Shown one piece after another: positions 35,877-39,213 of a stretch of 39,213 nt of DNA. The notes beneath the pieces were generated by a model that had not been told where the DNA came from, did no database searches, and worked only from the letters and a program-made list of their open reading frames with translations. Every line of letters begins with the position of its first letter. Position 1 is the first letter of the stretch. Origin of the DNA: Pseudorhodoplanes sp. (GTDB lineage: Bacteria > Pseudomonadota > Alphaproteobacteria > Rhizobiales > Xanthobacteraceae). Both the position numbers and the translations under genes were made by a program. The stretch covers positions 1 to 39,213 of the forward strand of contig JABARS010000024.1 in NCBI GenBank assembly GCA_019187085.1, given 5' to 3'.

Positions 35877-36680
35877 GTGGCGCGCGTTGGAATTTGTCTG
35901 ATCGGCGGCGTGCTGCTTGCCGCGGCCTGTCTGTTCGCTTTATATCCGTCGCTCGATCTTGAAGTCGCGCTGCATTTCGTCGGCGGCGATCCGGGCCGGA
36001 AGTTTCCGCTCGCCGGCAAGTCGGCCTTCAAAATTCTGCGGCAGGTCAATCTCGCCGTCCCGGCAACCGTCCTTGCGATCGTCCTGACCTTCACCGCCAT
36101 CCAGCTCAATCGGCCGCGTGCGCGCATCTTCATTCCGCCGCGCGTCGGGCTGTTCGTGATCGCCGCGCTCGCGCTCGGTCCCGGATTGCTGGTCAACGGC
36201 CTGCTCAAGCCGTTCTGGCCGCGTCCGCGCCCGGGCTCGATCCTGCAGACCGGCGGCAGCGAGCCCTTCATGGCGTGGTGGGACATCGGCGGCACCTGCA
36301 CCGGCAATTGCTCGTTCGTGTCCGGCGAGGTCTCGGTCGCCTTCGCGCTGCTCGCGATCGCCGCAGTCATGCCGGCGGTGCTGCGCCGGGGCGCCTTCGC
36401 AGTCGTGCTGGTCTATGGCGCGGCGATTGCCTTCATGCGCGTGGCCGCCGGCGCGCATTTCCTCTCCGATGTCGTCTTCGCCGCCGGCCTCACCGCGCTC
36501 GTCGTCTGGCTGCTGCACGGTCTGTTCTTTCGCTGGGAAAGGCCTGGTGTTTCGGCCGCGGGCGCCGATGCGTTCGCGCGCGCGCTGAACGCGATAATCG
36601 TGACGGCCGGCCGGCTGATCGGCGGGCAATGGTCGCTCATGCGCGGCGGCTTCGTGCGCAGGGACGCCCCGCGCGCATGA
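35877..36680 (+). CDS. PAP2-family membrane phosphatase
   Basis: 267-residue inner-membrane phosphatase of the type-2 phosphatidic acid phosphatase superfamily; relatives act on lipid A, undecaprenyl or phosphatidylglycerol phosphates. Seen: motif 1 KPFWPRPRP (K111-X6-R118-P119), motif 2 [12 protein letters not shown] (Ser149-Gly150-Glu151) and motif 3 R188-X5-H194-X3-D198 in [12 protein letters not shown]. Motif 2 has Glu where the family usually has His, which would need another proton donor. About six membrane helices. The start is GTG 35877, with GGGGGG 7 bases before. Monocistronic. Confidence 0.9.
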   Translation: MARVGICLIGGVLLAAACLFALYPSLDLEVALHFVGGDPGRKFPLAGKSAFKILRQVNLAVPATVLAIVLTFTAIQLNRPRARIFIPPRVGLFVIAALALGPGLLVNGLLKPFWPRPRPGSILQTGGSEPFMAWWDIGGTCTGNCSFVSGEVSVAFALLAIAAVMPAVLRRGAFAVVLVYGAAIAFMRVAAGAHFLSDVVFAAGLTALVVWLLHGLFFRWERPGVSAAGADAFARALNAIIVTAGRLIGGQWSLMRGGFVRRDAPRA

Positions 36681-36867
36681 CGCAGGCCGGCGGGGTCATA
36701 GGAATCACCGGCCGGCATTATTTTGCGTTCCGCCTGTCCGCCCTCCTGCCGGACGCCGCCCTCTCGGGCTCTCTGCGGGTAGCCGGTCGCCGCAAACCGG
36801 AAAGATTTGCCGCCGCCTGCCCCGCCCGCTAAGACAGCGCGAATTTTTCGCTACAGCGGGCGGTTTC

Positions 36868-38112
36868 ATGGCTGCGAAAACGGACAAGAAGGACGTCAGG
36901 AAGGTGGTGCTGGCCTATTCGGGCGGCCTCGACACCTCCATCATTCTCAAGTGGCTGCAGACCACCTATGGCTGCGAGGTGGTGACCTTCACCGCCGATC
37001 TCGGCCAGGGCGAGGAGCTCGAGCCCGCGCGCGCCAAGGCGCTGCTGCTCGGCATCAGGCCCGAGAACATCTTCATCGAGGACCTGCGCGAGGAATTTGT
37101 CCGCGATTACGTGTTCCCGATGTTCCGCGCCAACACGGTCTATGAGGGCCAGTATCTGCTCGGCACCTCGATCGCGCGCCCGCTGATCGCCAAGAAGCAG
37201 ATCGAGATCGCGGAAAAGGTCGGCGCCGACGCGGTCTGTCACGGCGCCACCGGCAAGGGCAACGACCAAGTGCGCTTCGAGCTGACCTATTATGCGCTCA
37301 AGCCGGACGTCATCGTGATCGCGCCCTGGCGCGAATGGGACCTCACTTCGCGCACCCGGCTGATCGACTTCGCCGAGAAGCACCAGATCCCAATCGCCAA
37401 GGACAAGCGCGGCGAGGCGCCGTTCTCGGTGGATGCCAATCTCCTGCATTCGTCGTCGGAAGGCAAAGTGCTGGAAGACCCGGACACGGAAGTGCCCGAC
37501 TATGTGTTCTCGCGCACGGACGATCCGGAACAGGCGCCCGACACGCCGACCGTGATCACGGTGGATTTCGAGAAGGGCGATCCGGTCGCGATCGACGGCA
37601 AAAAGATGTCGCCGGCGACGCTGCTGCAAGCGCTCAACGATCTCGGCAAGAAGAACGGCATCGGCCGTCTCGATCTCGTGGAGAACCGTTTCGTCGGCAT
37701 GAAGTCGCGCGGCATGTACGAGACGCCGGGCGGCACCATCCTGCTGGTCGCGCACCGCGCGATCGAGAGCATCACGCTCGACCGCGGCGCGGCGCATCTG
37801 AAAGATGAGCTGATGCCGAAATATGCCGAGCTGATCTATAACGGCTTCTGGTTCACGCCCGAGCGCGAGATGCTGCAGGCGGCGATCGACAAGTCGCAGG
37901 AACTGGTCAGCGGCCGCGTGCGGCTCAAGCTCTACAAGGGTTCGGTCGCTGTCGTCGGGCGCGACAGCAGATATTCGCTCTACGACCAGGAGCTCGTGAC
38001 GTTCGAGGAAGGTGCGGTCGCCTACGACCACCGCGATGCCGAGGGCTTCATCAAGCTCAATGCGTTGCGCCTGCGCACGCTCGGCCAGCGCCGCAAGAAG
38101 CTCGGCCTCTGA
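36868..38112 (+). CDS. argG: Argininosuccinate synthase
   Basis: 414-residue enzyme that joins citrulline and aspartate using ATP in arginine biosynthesis. Seen: the ATP-pyrophosphatase P-loop AYSGGLDTS (16-24), [71 protein letters not shown] and the C-terminal [34 protein letters not shown]. Length is normal. The Shine-Dalgarno (AGCGGGCGG) is modest. 187 bases separate it from the PAP2 gene and I see no riboswitch or ArgR-type box there. Convergent with the OmpA-family gene. Confidence 0.97.
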   Translation: MAAKTDKKDVRKVVLAYSGGLDTSIILKWLQTTYGCEVVTFTADLGQGEELEPARAKALLLGIRPENIFIEDLREEFVRDYVFPMFRANTVYEGQYLLGTSIARPLIAKKQIEIAEKVGADAVCHGATGKGNDQVRFELTYYALKPDVIVIAPWREWDLTSRTRLIDFAEKHQIPIAKDKRGEAPFSVDANLLHSSSEGKVLEDPDTEVPDYVFSRTDDPEQAPDTPTVITVDFEKGDPVAIDGKKMSPATLLQALNDLGKKNGIGRLDLVENRFVGMKSRGMYETPGGTILLVAHRAIESITLDRGAAHLKDELMPKYAELIYNGFWFTPEREMLQAAIDKSQELVSGRVRLKLYKGSVAVVGRDSRYSLYDQELVTFEEGAVAYDHRDAEGFIKLNALRLRTLGQRRKKLGL

Positions 38113-38121
38113 ACGGCGAAG

Positions 38122-38157
38122 CGCGGGACGCGCGTCTGCGCGCGCGCGCGCCCCGCG
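38122..38157. terminator. GC hairpin between argG and the OmpA-family gene
   Basis: CGCGGG (38122-38127) and CCCGCG (38152-38157) enclose a long CG-alternating stretch (CGCGCGCGCGCG, around 38139-38150), which itself pairs with ACGCGCG on the left. It fills the 57-base gap between the two convergent stops. Without a T-run it is only a possible terminator; the CG-alternating run is also the kind of sequence that can adopt Z-form. Confidence 0.4.
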
Positions 38158-38169
38158 TTCGTGTCTCGC

Positions 38170-39213
38170 TTATCGCGGCGGGCCTTCGCCCGCGAGCAGC
38201 GGCGTGATGCGGCGGACGGTGACGCGCCGGTTCAGCCGCTCGGGTCCGTCGGTCGGCACTTTCAGGTACTGCTCGCCATAGCCCTGCGTGGTCAGGTTCT
38301 CCGGCGGCACGCCGAATTCCTCGGTCAGCAGGATGGCGACCGATTCCGCGCGCCGGTCGGAGAGCGACAGGTTGTCGATGTCCGGTCCGACCGCGTCGGT
38401 ATGGCCCTCGATCAGGAACACTTCCGCCGGATTGGCGGCGATGGCGCGGTTGATCGCCTCGGCGATCGGCGCCAGCCGGTCGACCTGGTCGGGCGTGACC
38501 TCCCATGAGCCGGTCTCGAACGTGATCGTGTCGAGATCGACGCGCGGCATGCGGTCGCGCAGTTCGGGGCTGTAGAGCACCTCGTCGAGCGAGTAGGGCC
38601 GTTCGAGATAGTCGACCGGCGGCGCTATCAGCGTCTCGTAGATCAGGTAGGGATCGGCGCGCTCGGCCTCGACAATGTAGCGGTTGCGCGGGATGCGGAT
38701 GACCGGCGGCGGCATCCGTACGTAATAGCCGTCCGCGCGGCGCGGGCCGCGCGCCCGGTTGTCGATGAGCACCAGCTCGCGGCCGCGCGCGTCGCGGCGG
38801 GTGCGGCGGACCAGCCGGCCGTCCGTGTCGGTGACGGTGACGATCTGGATGCCGTTCGGACGCACGGCGATGGTCAGGGTCTGGTCGCCGCGCCGCTCGG
38901 TGCGCACGTCGCGGGCACCGCGCCGGAAGCGCTCGCTCTCGGTCCGGCGCACGATGGTGCGGTCGCCCTCGCGGATGAAGGTGCGGTTGCCTTCGCGGAT
39001 CACCGTGCGGCCGTCGCGCGTCTCCTCGCGCCGTTCGCGCCGCGCGTCCTCGATGCTGCGAAGCTGCGGCTGCGCGGCGCTGGGGGCGGGGCCGGGCACA
39101 GGACCCGGCCGCGGACTTGCATCGCGAGGTCTTGCATCACGCGGGCCTGCGTCACGCGGGCCGCGCCGGTCGCGGAAGCGGTCGTCGGGGGCGGCCGGCG
39201 GCTGGGCCTGCTG
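38170..39213 (-). CDS. OmpA-family protein, 5' end outside the window
   Basis: At least 347 residues are encoded, the frame being open to the window edge, so the N terminus is missing (a GTG at 39099 is not a convincing start). From N to C: a Pro/Arg/Asp/Gln-rich low-complexity part with three PRDAx pentapeptides (39115-39159), a stretch of about 8-residue repeats (GRTVIRE, GNRTFIRE, GDRTIVRR), a charged beta-rich middle, and a C-terminal OmpA-like peptidoglycan-binding domain (TITFETGSWEVTPDQ, EGHTDAVG, LSDRRAESVAILL, GYGEQYL, NRRVTVRR). Probably outer-membrane or periplasmic and bound to the cell wall. Confidence 0.88.
   Translation of the reverse strand, partial: QQAQPPAAPDDRFRDRRGPRDAGPRDARPRDASPRPGPVPGPAPSAAQPQLRSIEDARRERREETRDGRTVIREGNRTFIREGDRTIVRRTESERFRRGARDVRTERRGDQTLTIAVRPNGIQIVTVTDTDGRLVRRTRRDARGRELVLIDNRARGPRRADGYYVRMPPPVIRIPRNRYIVEAERADPYLIYETLIAPPVDYLERPYSLDEVLYSPELRDRMPRVDLDTITFETGSWEVTPDQVDRLAPIAEAINRAIAANPAEVFLIEGHTDAVGPDIDNLSLSDRRAESVAILLTEEFGVPPENLTTQGYGEQYLKVPTDGPERLNRRVTVRRITPLLAGEGPPR

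Overview
The window is a high-GC, densely packed stretch of chromosome from an alphaproteobacterium, most likely order Hyphomicrobiales (Rhizobiales) near the Bradyrhizobium/Rhodopseudomonas/Xanthobacteraceae group. Support: the parB | holA-lptE-leuS arrangement, an ftsK-lolA-xth block, tandem glnK-amtB pairs, an NAD-type large glutamate dehydrogenase, a DUF3551 small secreted protein (a family I know mainly from Bradyrhizobium relatives), and several short palindromic repeat families typical of these genomes. No phage, insertion sequence, CRISPR array or obvious genomic island is visible. This is essentially core genome.

Layout. 1-5.8 kb: parB (chromosome segregation; parA would lie just outside), then the opposite-strand leuS-lptE-holA operon and a small DUF2171 gene. 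5.9-8.5 kb: a YggS-type PLP homeostasis protein, a YkuD L,D-transpeptidase lacking an obvious signal peptide, an orphan OmpR-type response regulator and a stand-alone cyclic-nucleotide-binding protein. 8.5-14.3 kb (minus strand): aminotransferase-ftsK-lolA-xth, with a repeat cluster at the 3' end of xth and a strong CtrA-type TTAA-N7-TTAA box upstream of the operon. 14.4-19.1 kb: terC on the plus strand, then two successive glnK-amtB cassettes on the minus strand, each ending in a good intrinsic terminator. One terminator is built over the terC stop codon, and a sigma-54-like promoter lies between the cassettes. 19.2-24.7 kb: tesB, a UbiH/COQ6-type hydroxylase, a GST, and the cnoX/trxA-like - Lon-N-domain - Trm112 operon, then a free-standing ProX/YbaK-type deacylase. 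24.8 kb: tRNA-Gly(GCC). 24.9-29.6 kb: gamma-glutamyltransferase, a lemA-TPM-TPM envelope operon, and an AhpD/CMD-type peroxidase-related protein. 29.8-34.7 kb: the ~1600-residue NAD-glutamate dehydrogenase. 34.7-39.2 kb: a DsbA-fold isomerase, DUF3551 protein, PAP2 phosphatase, argG, and an OmpA-family protein cut by the window end.

How the genes work together. Nitrogen handling is a theme: two ammonium transporters with their PII partners, NAD-GDH, GGT and ArgG; linking them as a network is inference. Cell-cycle and division functions (ParB, FtsK, the CtrA box) and envelope functions (LptE, LolA, L,D-transpeptidase, LemA/TPM, PAP2, OmpA) form the other themes.

I did not find a convincing new multi-gene system. 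The best leads are regulatory and structural: the CtrA box, the sigma-54-like promoter, the stop-codon-spanning terminator, a perfect 20-bp palindrome, the paired REP-like elements, and the LemA-lipoprotein/double-TPM operon whose function is not settled.
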